NCBI RefSeq assembly: GCF_900105925.1
Contig: NZ_LT629791.1
Coordinates: 3,693,278 to 3,757,277, forward strand
DNA length: 64,000 nt
Reading direction: 5' to 3'
From: Jiangella alkaliphila
Lineage (GTDB): Bacteria; Actinomycetota; Actinomycetes; Jiangellales; Jiangellaceae
Below the pieces are notes generated by a model. It was not told the DNA's origin. It was given only the letters and a program-made list of their open reading frames with translations, and made no database searches. Made by a program: the position numbers and the translations under genes. Below, piece by piece: positions 1 through 10,332 of the stretch (position 1 is the stretch's first letter; each line of letters starts with the position of its first letter).

Positions 1-38
1 AAAGCGGCCGTCAGGACTCACGGCCGGGACGCCGGGCG

Positions 39-485
39 TCACGGCACGAACGTGCCTGCGACGCACTCGCCGATCGTCACCTCCGGCAGGCCGTCCCAGC
101 ACTCGCGCAGCAGGGCGTCGCCGGTGAGCGTTCCGCCCGGCGGTCCCTGCGGGCCCTGCGGGCCTGGCACGCCCTGTGGCCCGGGCGCGCCCTGGGGCCC
201 CGGCTCGCCCTGGACACCCTGCGGACCCGGCACGCCCTGCGGGCCCGCGGCGCCGGGCGGCCCGGCCGGTCCCTGCCGGTTCCAGCTCAGCGGGTCCTCG
301 GTACGCCGGCAGTCGTCCGGTTCGTCGACGATGCGTACGTCGCCGGCGCCCAGGCCGAGCAGGCCCCGGCTGACGCACGCGTGGATCACGTCGTCGGAGG
401 TGGTCGCGGCCACGACCGCGACCGTGCCGCCGGTCGCGATCACCCCGGTCGTCGCGATCACGGCGAGCATCCGGTGGCGGTTCAC
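39..485 (-). CDS. Secreted or membrane-anchored collagen-like protein
   Basis: The product is 148 aa and starts at a GTG that overlaps the upstream stop as GTGA, so translation is probably coupled. Residues 6-28 form a hydrophobic signal or anchor segment. Residues 33-70 carry two cysteines (37, 59) and an SWNRQG motif that often precedes collagen-like stretches in actinobacterial surface proteins. Residues 72-118 are about 15 Gly-X-Y triplets rich in GPQ, GVP and GPP. The C-terminal 30 residues add two more cysteines (129, 141). Bacterial collagen-like repeats form triple helices used as stalks or spacers on exported proteins; that role is inferred here. The tandem gene encodes a tail-tube-like secreted protein, so the two may act together outside the cell. 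The repeat is unmistakable; the function is unknown. Confidence 0.8.
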   Translation of the reverse strand: MNRHRMLAVIATTGVIATGGTVAVVAATTSDDVIHACVSRGLLGLGAGDVRIVDEPDDCRRTEDPLSWNRQGPAGPPGAAGPQGVPGPQGVQGEPGPQGAPGPQGVPGPQGPQGPPGGTLTGDALLRECWDGLPEVTIGECVAGTFVP

Positions 486-1015
486 GAGACCCGCACCAGA
501 CCGTCGGCGACGATCGTCACGACCTCGAGGAGGACCCCGCTGGAGTCGCCGGCGTCGACGAAGGTGAGCTCGCTGGGCCAGGCGTTGACGTACTGGACCT
601 GGGCGAACGGGGCGCCGGCCAGGTCGAACAGCGTGAGCGTGACGTCCTTGCGGGCGTCGGGGGCGCCGTCGAGCAGCAGCCGCTGCCACTCGACGAGCGT
701 GTCGTCGTCGGTCACCGCACGGGTGCACACGAGGTCGTGGTCGCGGCTGTGGCCGGGCACCTTGCGCGTCACGACCTGGCCGTCCGGGCCGGGCACCCGC
801 GTCTCGACGACCTCGGTCGCCGTGCCGATGCCGACGCACTGGTGCATGCTCAGGCTGATGCCGTCGATGGCGAGCCCGTAGCTGACGACCTCCTGGGCGG
901 TCTCCGCGGCCTGGGCCGCCTGGGTGGACTGGGCGACGCTGGGTGTTGACGTGCTGAGGACCGCTGCCGTCGCCGCGGCGACAGTGGCCCAGACGACTGG
1001 TGTCTTCTTGCGCAT
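482..1015 (-). CDS. Secreted protein with phage tail-tube (gp19-like) fold
   Basis: The product is 177 aa. The ATG at 1015 is chosen because a GGAGG sits about 9 bases upstream and because MRKK plus a hydrophobic run (residues 6-28, ending PSVAQ) makes a normal Sec signal peptide. Residues 45-176 match the pattern I know for the T4 gp19/Pvc tail-tube family: an opening beta strand, a VPG motif at 87-89, a strand followed by an acidic stretch, W110, a KDVTLTLFD strand at 123-131, the NAWP motif at 144-147 and a closing E-x-V-T-I-x-x-x-G-L strand. Contractile-tail tubes are normally cytoplasmic, so a signal peptide is unusual. No sheath, baseplate or ATPase gene lies nearby, which argues against a tail operon. 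Assignment rests on motif pattern, not on a search. Confidence 0.68.
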   Translation of the reverse strand: MRKKTPVVWATVAAATAAVLSTSTPSVAQSTQAAQAAETAQEVVSYGLAIDGISLSMHQCVGIGTATEVVETRVPGPDGQVVTRKVPGHSRDHDLVCTRAVTDDDTLVEWQRLLLDGAPDARKDVTLTLFDLAGAPFAQVQYVNAWPSELTFVDAGDSSGVLLEVVTIVADGLVRVS

Positions 1016-1031
1016 GACGAACCCCTCCGGA

Positions 1032-1060
1032 TGCCCCGTCGCCCTTCGCGACGGATGGCA
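1032..1060 (-). terminator. Hairpin between aceE and the tail-tube-like gene
   Basis: CCGTCGC (1036-1042) pairs with GCGACGG (1048-1054) around a 5-base loop. TGCC (1032-1035) and GGCA (1057-1060) extend the stem past a 2-base bulge. It lies about 70 bases after the aceE stop in the direction of transcription, so it may terminate aceE. There is no T-tract, and it also sits just upstream of the ribosome-binding site of the next gene. Confidence 0.45.
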
Positions 1061-1131
1061 CACCCAGCAAAGCGGGTCGATCTTGTCAAGGGAACGCGTT
1101 CAGCACACTCGGTGCGGCCCCTGGCGCTCTG

Positions 1132-3879
<2,748 letters not shown>

Positions 3880-4066
3880 GACTGTCCCTTCGTGGTCTCG
3901 GAGGACGCCGATGTGAGCGTCGAGTGAGTTCGGGTTCTGTGTTTCCTATCCTGCTCGCTCGGCGGCCGTACGTCACATTCGGACCCGCCGACGTCTTTCC
4001 AAGCGCGCTGAGCAGGGGCACCATAGGCCCGTTCGGGCGAGCGTGTCAGGCTTGGTCTGGCGGGTT

Positions 4067-4080
4067 CACTTGCGCAAGTG
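4067..4080. promoter_or_regulatory. Perfect 14-bp palindrome between aceE and DUF3052
   Basis: CACTTGCGCAAGTG reads the same on both strands. It lies in the 274-base divergent region, 74 bases before the DUF3052 start and 188 bases before the aceE start. A regulator could contact both promoters there. Its protein partner is unknown. Confidence 0.4.
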
Positions 4081-4153
4081 CGCGTCCTTGGGTGGACTAC
4101 AGCAAACGCGGAACGCAGGGGGCGGGCCGCGACGACTGCGAGGAGGACGATCG

Positions 4154-4588
4154 GTGGGCCAGATCGCGGGCCACTCGGACCAGAACGACGGGCCGGCGGC
4201 CAAGCTCGGCTTCCGTCCCAACCAGGTGGTCTTGGAGCTCGGCTGGGACGAGGACTGCGATGACGATCTGCGTATCGACATCGAGGAAGTCACCGGCAAC
4301 GAGCTGCTCGACGGCGACTCCGGTGACGTCGCCGACGTGGTGCTGCAGTGGTGGCGTGACGACGACGGCGATCTCACCGACGCGCTGATCGGCGCCACGA
4401 CCGACCTCGCTCCCGGTGGCGTGGTCTGGCTGCTCACCCCGAAGGTGGGCCGCGCCGGCGCCGTCGAGGCCAGCGACATCGCCGACGCCGCGCTGACCGC
4501 CGGCCTGTCCACCACGTCCACCGTGTCGGCGGCCGAGGACTGGTCCGGCACCAAGCTGGTCGCACCCAAGGGGTCGGCGCGCAAGTGA
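4154..4588 (+). CDS. DUF3052 family protein
   Basis: The 144-aa acidic cytoplasmic protein matches the DUF3052 family, which is widespread in actinobacteria and often encoded beside aceE. The GTG at 4154 is preferred because GAGGAG lies 8 bases upstream; earlier in-frame starts lack a site. The sequence opens with a conserved-looking KLGFRPNQVVLELGWDED stretch and ends in a basic tail. A middle acidic segment (ELLDGDSGDVADVVLQWW) and the hydrophobic GGVVWLLTPK strand suggest a compact alpha/beta fold. The family has no established biochemical function that I know of. The stop overlaps the ahpE start (GTGA), so the two are very likely co-translated. Confidence 0.88.
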   Translation: MGQIAGHSDQNDGPAAKLGFRPNQVVLELGWDEDCDDDLRIDIEEVTGNELLDGDSGDVADVVLQWWRDDDGDLTDALIGATTDLAPGGVVWLLTPKVGRAGAVEASDIADAALTAGLSTTSTVSAAEDWSGTKLVAPKGSARK

Positions 4589-5046
4589 GCCTGGTCGGTG
4601 CCCCGGCACCGGACTTCGAACTGCCGGACCAGCACGGTTCGGCAGTCCGGCTCTCCTCCCTGCGCGGCCGGCCGGTCGTCCTGGCGTTCTTCCCGTGGGC
4701 GTTCACGAACGTGTGCACGGGCGAGCTGACCGCGATCCGCGACGCGCTGATCCCCGCGGTCGGCGACTCCGCGCACGTCGTGGCCGTCTCGTGCGACTCG
4801 ATGTTCGCGCTGCGTGTGTTCGCCGACGCCAACGGCCTGGAATTCCCGCTGTTGTCCGACTTCTGGCCACATGGGGCGGTTGCCACGTCGTACGGTGTCT
4901 TCGATCACGACCGCGGCTGTGCCGTTCGAGGTACCGTCGTAGTGGACGCAGGGGGGACCGTCCGCTGGGACGTCGTCAACGCGCTTCCCGACGCCAGGGA
5001 CGTCGACGACTACCGGCGCGTGCTGAGCTCGCTCGGCGCGGCCTGA
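4585..5046 (+). CDS. ahpE: Peroxiredoxin, AhpE-like
   Basis: The product is 153 aa, the same length as mycobacterial AhpE. Peroxiredoxins reduce hydroperoxides through a peroxidatic cysteine. Here Cys44 sits in P37-W-A-F-T41-N-V-C44, the family P-x(3)-T-x(2)-C pattern. The N-terminal APAPDFELPDQHG and the central AVSCDS and FPLLSDFWPHG motifs are typical. The only other cysteines are at about positions 74 and 112 and do not match the usual C-terminal resolving position, which fits a 1-Cys enzyme that uses an external thiol. Translation is coupled to DUF3052 through the GTGA overlap. It acts in the cytoplasm as an oxidative-stress defence. Confidence 0.92.
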   Translation: MSLVGAPAPDFELPDQHGSAVRLSSLRGRPVVLAFFPWAFTNVCTGELTAIRDALIPAVGDSAHVVAVSCDSMFALRVFADANGLEFPLLSDFWPHGAVATSYGVFDHDRGCAVRGTVVVDAGGTVRWDVVNALPDARDVDDYRRVLSSLGAA

Positions 5047-5118
5047 CGGTCCGGGCACCTCCGCGTTCGCCGGTCCAGAACGACAGGTCCAGAACGACAG
5101 CAGGAAGGGAGCTCGCTC

Positions 5119-5580
5119 GTGCCGTGCTACCGCTGTGGCGCCCGCCAGTCCGACCCTGCCCGGGGGACGAACCTGTGGGTGCGCGGGGTCCGGGCCGATG
5201 AGCAGGTGCTGATCTGCCCCGACTGCCAGCAGACCAAGGGCTGGTCCACCGACCTCGACCACTGCTCGGTCTGTGGCGCCACCACGCTCGTGCGCCGCCT
5301 CGGCCACACCGTCTGCCGCTCCTGCGAGGCGTCGGCCACCGCCGAGTTCCTCGCCGTCGAGACGACGATGGACCGCGGCTTCGCCATCCGCATGCCCGGC
5401 CCCGGCCGGCACCGCCGCACCGACAGCCGCGACCTCTCCGCCGACGTCGCCAGCGCCATCGACCGCGTCCTCGGCCGAGCGCCGGCCCGGCCCACGCAGT
5501 CGGCCATCGCCGACGCCCTCGCCGCGCCCGGCGTGAACACCCAGGAACAGGAGAAGGTGCCGCCAGAAGGCGCCGCCTGA
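5119..5580 (+). CDS. Zinc-ribbon-like protein of unknown function
   Basis: The 153-aa cytoplasmic protein has four CxxC pairs: C3-C6, C33-C36, C48-C51 and C67-C70. Two zinc ribbons are therefore likely in the first 75 residues. The remainder is a positively charged linker (RMPGPGRHRRTDSRDLS) followed by a short helical stretch and a polar tail. The start is GTG with AGGAAGGGA upstream. It follows ahpE by 72 bases in the same direction and may share its transcript. Zinc ribbons of this kind bind nucleic acid or protein, but nothing here indicates which. I do not recognise a named family. Confidence 0.75.
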   Translation: MPCYRCGARQSDPARGTNLWVRGVRADEQVLICPDCQQTKGWSTDLDHCSVCGATTLVRRLGHTVCRSCEASATAEFLAVETTMDRGFAIRMPGPGRHRRTDSRDLSADVASAIDRVLGRAPARPTQSAIADALAAPGVNTQEQEKVPPEGAA

Positions 5581-5590
5581 CACCGATTTC

Positions 5591-5608
5591 GGCGACCCCC
5601 CGGTCGCC
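5591..5608 (+). terminator. Hairpin after the zinc-ribbon gene
   Basis: GGCGACC (5591-5597) pairs perfectly with GGTCGCC (5602-5608) around a 4-base C loop, starting 10 bases after the stop codon. There is no T-tract, which is common in high-GC actinobacteria. It separates the operon from the tRNA gene. Confidence 0.55.
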
Positions 5609-5636
5609 CGATACCCTGACCCTTCGCACGTCGACG

Positions 5637-5711
5637 GGGCGCATAGCTCAGCGGTAGAGCACTGGTCTTACAAACCAGGGGTCGTAGGTTCGAACCCTAC
5701 TGCGCCCACCA
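5637..5711 (+). tRNA. tRNA-Val (anticodon UAC), CCA encoded
   Basis: The cloverleaf folds completely. The acceptor stem pairs GGGCGCA (5637-5643) with TGCGCCC (5701-5707). The D arm is GCTC/GAGC, the anticodon stem is CTGGT/ACCAG and the T arm is GTAGG-TTCGAAC-CCTAC. The 7-base anticodon loop CTTACAA gives anticodon TAC, which reads GUA valine codons. Discriminator A5708 is followed by an encoded CCA (5709-5711). No second copy of its 3' end was noticed downstream, so there is no sign of an integrated element. Confidence 0.97.
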
Positions 5712-5867
5712 CACATCGTGATCCAGCGGGTGCTGGACTTCCTCGACCACGGGTGAACATCGCCTGATCAGATAAATGGGTGATCCGCTCAATCGCAACG
5801 TTCCACCACATATGTGAGGTTGTGGCGGACGACGGTGACGAGCCCAGCCCGTGGAGACGATGACCCG

Positions 5868-8800
5868 ATGCCTCACATGTTTCGCTTCCAGCAGCGCGCA
5901 CGCCGCCGCCTGCTGGCGCCGGTGCTGGTCGCCGTCCTGCTGGCGGTGCCCGTCGGCAGCGCCGCGACGCCCACCGGAAGCGTCGCCGCGCCCCGGACCG
6001 TCGCGGAACCGGGTGGCGATCCCGTAGCGCAGACCTACCAGGTCACCTTGGTCACGGGCGACGTCGCGGTCGTGAGTGTCACGCCGGACGGCCGGCAGAG
6101 CGCCTGGCTGGAGTCCGCGGCAGAGATCCAGCCGCGCGTGTACGAGCGGGACGGCCACGTGCACGTCGTCCCGGCCGAGGCCGAGGAACACCTGCGCGGC
6201 GGACGGCTGGACGAGCGGTTGTTCGACCTCACCTACCTGGTGCGGGAGGGCTACCACGACGGCGTCAGCGACGCGCTGCCGCTGCTGGTCACCGCGCCGG
6301 CGGCAGCCACCCTGTCCGCACCGGCGGGAGTCACCGTCGAACGCCGCCTGACCAGCATCGACGCAGTCTCCGTCAGCGCGCCCAAGGCTGAGCTCGCCAC
6401 GGTGTGGGCGCAGCTCGACGCCGGTGTCTTCGCGAGTGTCCGGCTCAACGGCCGGGTCGAGGCGGCGCTCGACGAGAGCGTCCCTCAGATCGGCGCGCCG
6501 CAGGCGTGGGAGCAGGGGCTGGACGGCACCGGCGCCACCGTGGCGGTCCTCGACACCGGCTTCGATGCCACCCACCCGGACCTGGCCGGGCAGGTCGTCG
6601 GCGCGGCGAACTTCACCGCGGACGCCGACCCCGACGGCCAGACTGCGGCGGACGGCCACGGGCACGGCACGCACGTCGCGGCGACCGTCGCAGGCACCGG
6701 CGCCGCGTCGGGCGGCACGCACGTCGGCGTCGCGCCAGGCGCCGACCTCCTGGTCGGGAAGGTCCTGGACGCGACCGGCAGCGGCTACGAGGACTGGATC
6801 ATCGCCGGCATGGAGTGGGCGGTCGCGCAGGGCGCCGACGTCGTCAACCTCAGCCTCGGCACGCCGGACCCCAGCGACGGCACCGACCCGCTGAGCCTCG
6901 CCGTCGACCGTCTCAGCGCCTCGTCGGACACGCTGTTCGTCGTCGCCGCAGGCAACACCGGACCGCTGGAGACCACCATCGGCGGGCCGGGCGCGGCCAC
7001 GTCGGCGCTGACCGTCGGCGCCGTCGACAAGGACGACCATGCCGCCGACTTCTCCTCCCGCGGCCCACGGCTCGGCGACGGCGCGGCCAAGCCTGAGGTC
7101 GTCGCGCCGGGCGTCGGCATCGTCGCCGCCCGGGCGGCCGGCACCGCGCTGGGCAACCTGCTCGACGAGCACTACACCGCGCTCGACGGCACCTCGATGG
7201 CCACACCGCACGTCGCCGGCGCCGCCGCGATTCTCGCCCAGCAGCACCCGGAGTGGGACGGCGAGCAGCTGAAGGCCCGGCTGGTGTCCACCAGCACGCC
7301 GCTCGACGGCGAGCCGGCCAGCTTCCAGGGAGCTGGACGGGTCGACGTCGCCGCGGCCGTGGGCACGTCGAGCGAGGTCAGCGACGGGGTCCTGAACCTG
7401 GGGTCGCTGCGCTACGACGACGATGCGGTGAGCCGGACCCTCACCTTCAGCAACCCCACCGACCAGCGGGTCACGCTGCGGCTCACCGCGGACGTGGAGC
7501 GCCGCGGGCCGGGCGACGACCCGCGCTCGCCGATCCGGCTGCGCCAGCCGGTGCTGTCGATCCCGGCCGGCGGCACCGCCAGCACGGAGGTACGGGTCGA
7601 CCCGCGTGGGCTGGCCGGTGGCGCGTACGAGGGGTACATCGTCGCGCAGGACCCGCGCAACCGCGACGTCCGCGTCGCCACGCTCGTCGCCTTCGCCGTC
7701 GAGGCGCCCCGGCACACCCTGACCGTCACCGCGGCCGACCGCGACGGGAAGCCGGCGTCCGGCCCGGTCGATCTGTGGAGCCTCGACACCTGGACCGGCG
7801 AGCGCGGCTTCTTCACCGACGGCGTCGCCACGTTCGAGGTGTTCGAGGGCACCTACACGCTCGCGGCGTCGATCCAGACCGGCAGCCTGCTCGACACCAC
7901 CAGCGTCACCGTCGCGACCGAGCCGGAGCTGGTGGTCGACGGCGACGAGACGGTCACGTTCGACGCCCGCGCGGGCGAGCCGATGACCGTCGAGACGCCG
8001 CTGCCGTCGACGCTGATCCGCGCCCAGGTGCTGTGGCGGCGCGAGATCGGGGGCGAGTCCGTCACCACCCAGCTGCTCGACGCCGCCACCGACCGGCCGC
8101 TGTACGTCCTGCCCAGCGACCCCTCGCGCACCGGCGAGTTCGACCTCACGACGGCCTGGCAGCTGGAGGAGCCGCGGCCGGCGGACAGCCCTGAGCCCAC
8201 CTACTCCTACAGGCTGGTGTTCGCCGAGGCCGACGGCGTGCCGGCCGGCCGCACCTACACCGTCGACCACGACGACCTGGCCGCCGTGCACGGGACCTAC
8301 CGGGAGGCCTCGGACCGGCAGGTGCGGCGCGAGTCGTGGCGGCCGTTCACCGACGGCGCGCTGCTCGGAGTGAGCATGATCCTGGTCCGCGACGGACCCG
8401 CGCAGCGCACCGACTACCTCAGCACCGACGGCGTCGAATGGCAGCGCGACGGCCGCCCGCACTGGTCGCCGGTGTCGTTCACGGTCACCTCGCCGGCCGA
8501 GCTGTACGAGCCCGGGCAGGAGTACCAGCAGGAATGGTGGGGCCCGCTCGTCGGCCCGTCCATCCCGCCGGTCACCGGGCTGGAGGAGTACGGCCTGCCG
8601 GTGTCGCGCCACCGCGACGCGATCCGGGCGCTGATCCCGCCGCACCGCTTCGGCGACGACACCATGCGCGGCGCCGGCTACACCCCGGGCGAGACGTTCG
8701 AGCTCACACTGCACCGCGACGGCGAGCTGGTCGGGACGTCGCACACCTCGGCGATCCCGTCGCAGTTCACCGTTCCGCCCGCTGAGGCGCAGATGCAGTT

Positions 8801-9230
8801 GCGAGTCCAGGTGGCCGACGATGCCGAATACTGGTCCGACCTGTCGGTGTCCACCGACACGATGTGGAGCTTCCGATCCGGGCGAACCGGCGACGAACCC
8901 GCCGTTCTGCCGCTGGTCCAGGCGGCCTACGTTCTGGACGCCGGCCTGTACAACGACATGCCGGCCGGCGCGTCGTACCCACTGGAGGTCCGGCCGGCGT
9001 ACCAGCCGGGCGCGACCGGACCCGGCGGCTTCGAGGTCACCGTTCAGGTGTCCTTCGACGACGGCGCCAGCTGGCATGCCCCGCCGGTCACCGCGACCGA
9101 GGACGGGTTCCGCGCGCAGATACCGGCCGCTGGCACGGGGTTCGCGACAGTCCGGGTCGATGTCGCCGACGCCGACGGCAACACCATGACACAGCGCATC
9201 GACCGTGCTTGGCGGATCGGGCGGCCCTGA
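5868..9230 (+). CDS. Secreted subtilisin-like serine protease (S8) with C-terminal beta domains
   Basis: The product is about 1120 aa. The ATG at 5868 is chosen because it opens a signal peptide (MPHMFRFQQRARRR, then a hydrophobic run ending GSAA) and has GGAGA upstream. Residues 50-190 look like a propeptide. The catalytic triad is D229 (in VAVLDTGFD), H266 (in DGHGHGTHVA) and S443 (in LDGTSMATPHVAG). Beyond residue 490 come several Ig- or fibronectin-like beta domains of about 90 residues each, including a C-terminal DGASWHAPPV stretch, that could bind substrate or cell wall. The enzyme should degrade proteins outside the cell, possibly exposing glycoprotein glycans for the clusters that follow; that link is inferred. 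The 156-base leader contains the palindrome CACATATGTG at 5807-5816. Confidence 0.92.
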   Translation: MPHMFRFQQRARRRLLAPVLVAVLLAVPVGSAATPTGSVAAPRTVAEPGGDPVAQTYQVTLVTGDVAVVSVTPDGRQSAWLESAAEIQPRVYERDGHVHVVPAEAEEHLRGGRLDERLFDLTYLVREGYHDGVSDALPLLVTAPAAATLSAPAGVTVERRLTSIDAVSVSAPKAELATVWAQLDAGVFASVRLNGRVEAALDESVPQIGAPQAWEQGLDGTGATVAVLDTGFDATHPDLAGQVVGAANFTADADPDGQTAADGHGHGTHVAATVAGTGAASGGTHVGVAPGADLLVGKVLDATGSGYEDWIIAGMEWAVAQGADVVNLSLGTPDPSDGTDPLSLAVDRLSASSDTLFVVAAGNTGPLETTIGGPGAATSALTVGAVDKDDHAADFSSRGPRLGDGAAKPEVVAPGVGIVAARAAGTALGNLLDEHYTALDGTSMATPHVAGAAAILAQQHPEWDGEQLKARLVSTSTPLDGEPASFQGAGRVDVAAAVGTSSEVSDGVLNLGSLRYDDDAVSRTLTFSNPTDQRVTLRLTADVERRGPGDDPRSPIRLRQPVLSIPAGGTASTEVRVDPRGLAGGAYEGYIVAQDPRNRDVRVATLVAFAVEAPRHTLTVTAADRDGKPASGPVDLWSLDTWTGERGFFTDGVATFEVFEGTYTLAASIQTGSLLDTTSVTVATEPELVVDGDETVTFDARAGEPMTVETPLPSTLIRAQVLWRREIGGESVTTQLLDAATDRPLYVLPSDPSRTGEFDLTTAWQLEEPRPADSPEPTYSYRLVFAEADGVPAGRTYTVDHDDLAAVHGTYREASDRQVRRESWRPFTDGALLGVSMILVRDGPAQRTDYLSTDGVEWQRDGRPHWSPVSFTVTSPAELYEPGQEYQQEWWGPLVGPSIPPVTGLEEYGLPVSRHRDAIRALIPPHRFGDDTMRGAGYTPGETFELTLHRDGELVGTSHTSAIPSQFTVPPAEAQMQLRVQVADDAEYWSDLSVSTDTMWSFRSGRTGDEPAVLPLVQAAYVLDAGLYNDMPAGASYPLEVRPAYQPGATGPGGFEVTVQVSFDDGASWHAPPVTATEDGFRAQIPAAGTGFATVRVDVADADGNTMTQRIDRAWRIGRP

Positions 9231-9252
9231 TCGTGGAGCGCCGCACGTTCGA

Positions 9253-9696
9253 TCAACTGCGCGCTCGCAGCCGGCCGGTGAGCCGGAGGCCGTCACGGAT
9301 GTTGCGGCCCATGAGCGTGAGGTTGATCGCACCGGCGACCAGTTCGACGGCCTGGACGGCATAGAACGCGGCACCGAAGTCGTCCCGGCCGGCCGCCGCC
9401 GCGAGGTACAGGGCCGACGGCACCAGGACGATCACTCCGATGCCGGCGATGACGGGCATCCGCCGCCTCTTGGCCTGGACGAGCGGGTCCGCGGACCGCC
9501 TCGCCATCGCGAAACCGGTCGCTCCGGTGAGCGCCAGCGCCGGCACCAGGACGAGCAGCCCCCACGGGATCGCCTGCTTCACCGCGACGACGGCCGCCGC
9601 CGACCCGACCAGCTCGACGGAGGCGGTGGCGCACCAGAAGGCGAGGATGATCACGAAGGCGGCTGGACCGGCGATGCGGTGTACCCCCGGCAGCAC
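9253..9696 (-). CDS. Small four-helix membrane protein
   Basis: The 147-aa protein has four hydrophobic segments: about residues 10-33, 42-64, 80-101 and 112-130. Short basic loops (ARRSADPLVQAKRRR) suggest they face the cytoplasm. The start is GTG at 9696, two bases after the marR stop, so the genes form an operon in which the MarR regulator probably controls this protein. MarR partners are often exporters or redox and stress membrane proteins, but I see no motif that identifies a transport family. Function is unknown. The gene converges on the S8 protease with only 22 bases between the stops. Confidence 0.75.
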   Translation of the reverse strand: MLPGVHRIAGPAAFVIILAFWCATASVELVGSAAAVVAVKQAIPWGLLVLVPALALTGATGFAMARRSADPLVQAKRRRMPVIAGIGVIVLVPSALYLAAAAGRDDFGAAFYAVQAVELVAGAINLTLMGRNIRDGLRLTGRLRARS

Positions 9697-9698
9697 GG

Positions 9699-10166
9699 CT
9701 ACTCCACCGCAGCGAGGGGAGCGTCCCCCACCAGGTTGTCGATCAGGCGAGCGACGAGCGACATGACGGCGTCAGCCTCCGCGGCGTCGAGTCCTCGGGT
9801 CGCGACGGCGTTCACCTCGGCCGCCGCCGCTGTGAGCGCCGGCCGCAACGACCATGCGTGCGGCGTGAGGGTGACGATCGCGCGGCGGCGATCGGCCGGA
9901 TCGGGAGCACGCTCGATCAGGCCGTCTCGCTCCATCCGCTTGAGCGTGTGCGCCATCGTCGACTGATCGACCTGGACGCGCTCGCACAACTCGTTCTGCG
10001 TGATCCCGTCCTCGTCGTACAACGCCAGCAGTTGCGCGAACTGGCCCGGGACCACCCCATGCGGCTCGATCCGGGCTCGCAGCGAGCCCGCCAGGAGCCG
10101 GGCCAGGCGGTTGACCTGGTACCCCAGCGATGCCTGTCGATCCGGACTGAACGGTGTCGGCGACAT
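9699..10166 (-). CDS. MarR-family transcriptional regulator
   Basis: The 155-aa protein has the winged-helix MarR pattern. Helices at 15-45 serve dimerisation, the recognition helix is near ITQNELCERVQVDQSTMAHT, and the wing holds DRRRAIVTLT. The DPADRRR motif is diagnostic of the family. MarR proteins are usually dimeric repressors released by small phenolic or oxidising ligands. The ATG is 11 bases from a perfect inverted repeat that very probably is its own operator, so the marR-membrane-protein operon should be autoregulated. The divergent lacI gene could also be affected. Confidence 0.93.
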   Translation of the reverse strand: MSPTPFSPDRQASLGYQVNRLARLLAGSLRARIEPHGVVPGQFAQLLALYDEDGITQNELCERVQVDQSTMAHTLKRMERDGLIERAPDPADRRRAIVTLTPHAWSLRPALTAAAAEVNAVATRGLDAAEADAVMSLVARLIDNLVGDAPLAAVE

Positions 10167-10176
10167 GCCCGCCTCC

Positions 10177-10219
10177 TATACATTGCTTGCCATCCATATT
10201 ACATGGCAAGCAATGTATA
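10177..10219. promoter_or_regulatory. Perfect 17-bp inverted repeat, probable MarR operator
   Basis: TATACATTGCTTGCCAT (10177-10193) is matched exactly by its reverse complement at 10203-10219, with a 9-base spacer. It is AT-rich against the local GC content and starts 11 bases before the marR ATG, so it overlaps the expected marR promoter. TTGCTTGC-type half-sites are common for MarR repressors. Confidence 0.75.
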
Positions 10220-10301
10220 TCCACTCGGCGATGCCGCAACGAGGCCCAGGAGCCCTTGACGGTCCGCGAAATCCATGCGTAACATCTGCGTCCAACCTGC
10301 T

Positions 10302-10313
10302 CGATACGTATCG
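10302..10313. promoter_or_regulatory. 12-bp palindrome with central CpG, candidate LacI operator
   Basis: CGATACGTATCG is a perfect palindrome 20 bases upstream of the lacI start. LacI-family operators are typically even palindromes with a central CG pair, as here. Binding would repress lacI and the downstream sialidase-transporter cluster. No second copy was noticed upstream of other genes. Confidence 0.5.
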
Positions 10314-10332
10314 GGGTAAACGAGGAGTGGCT

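Noticed and set aside
5637-5711. tRNA-Val as an attachment site for an integrated element
   Set aside because: No integrase is encoded after it and no repeat of its 3' end was noticed in the window, so an element boundary is not supported.
5697-9374. 1225-codon open frame on the minus strand across the S8 protease
   Set aside because: It runs antisense to a protease with all catalytic motifs and reads as arginine- and glycine-rich filler, so it is a shadow.
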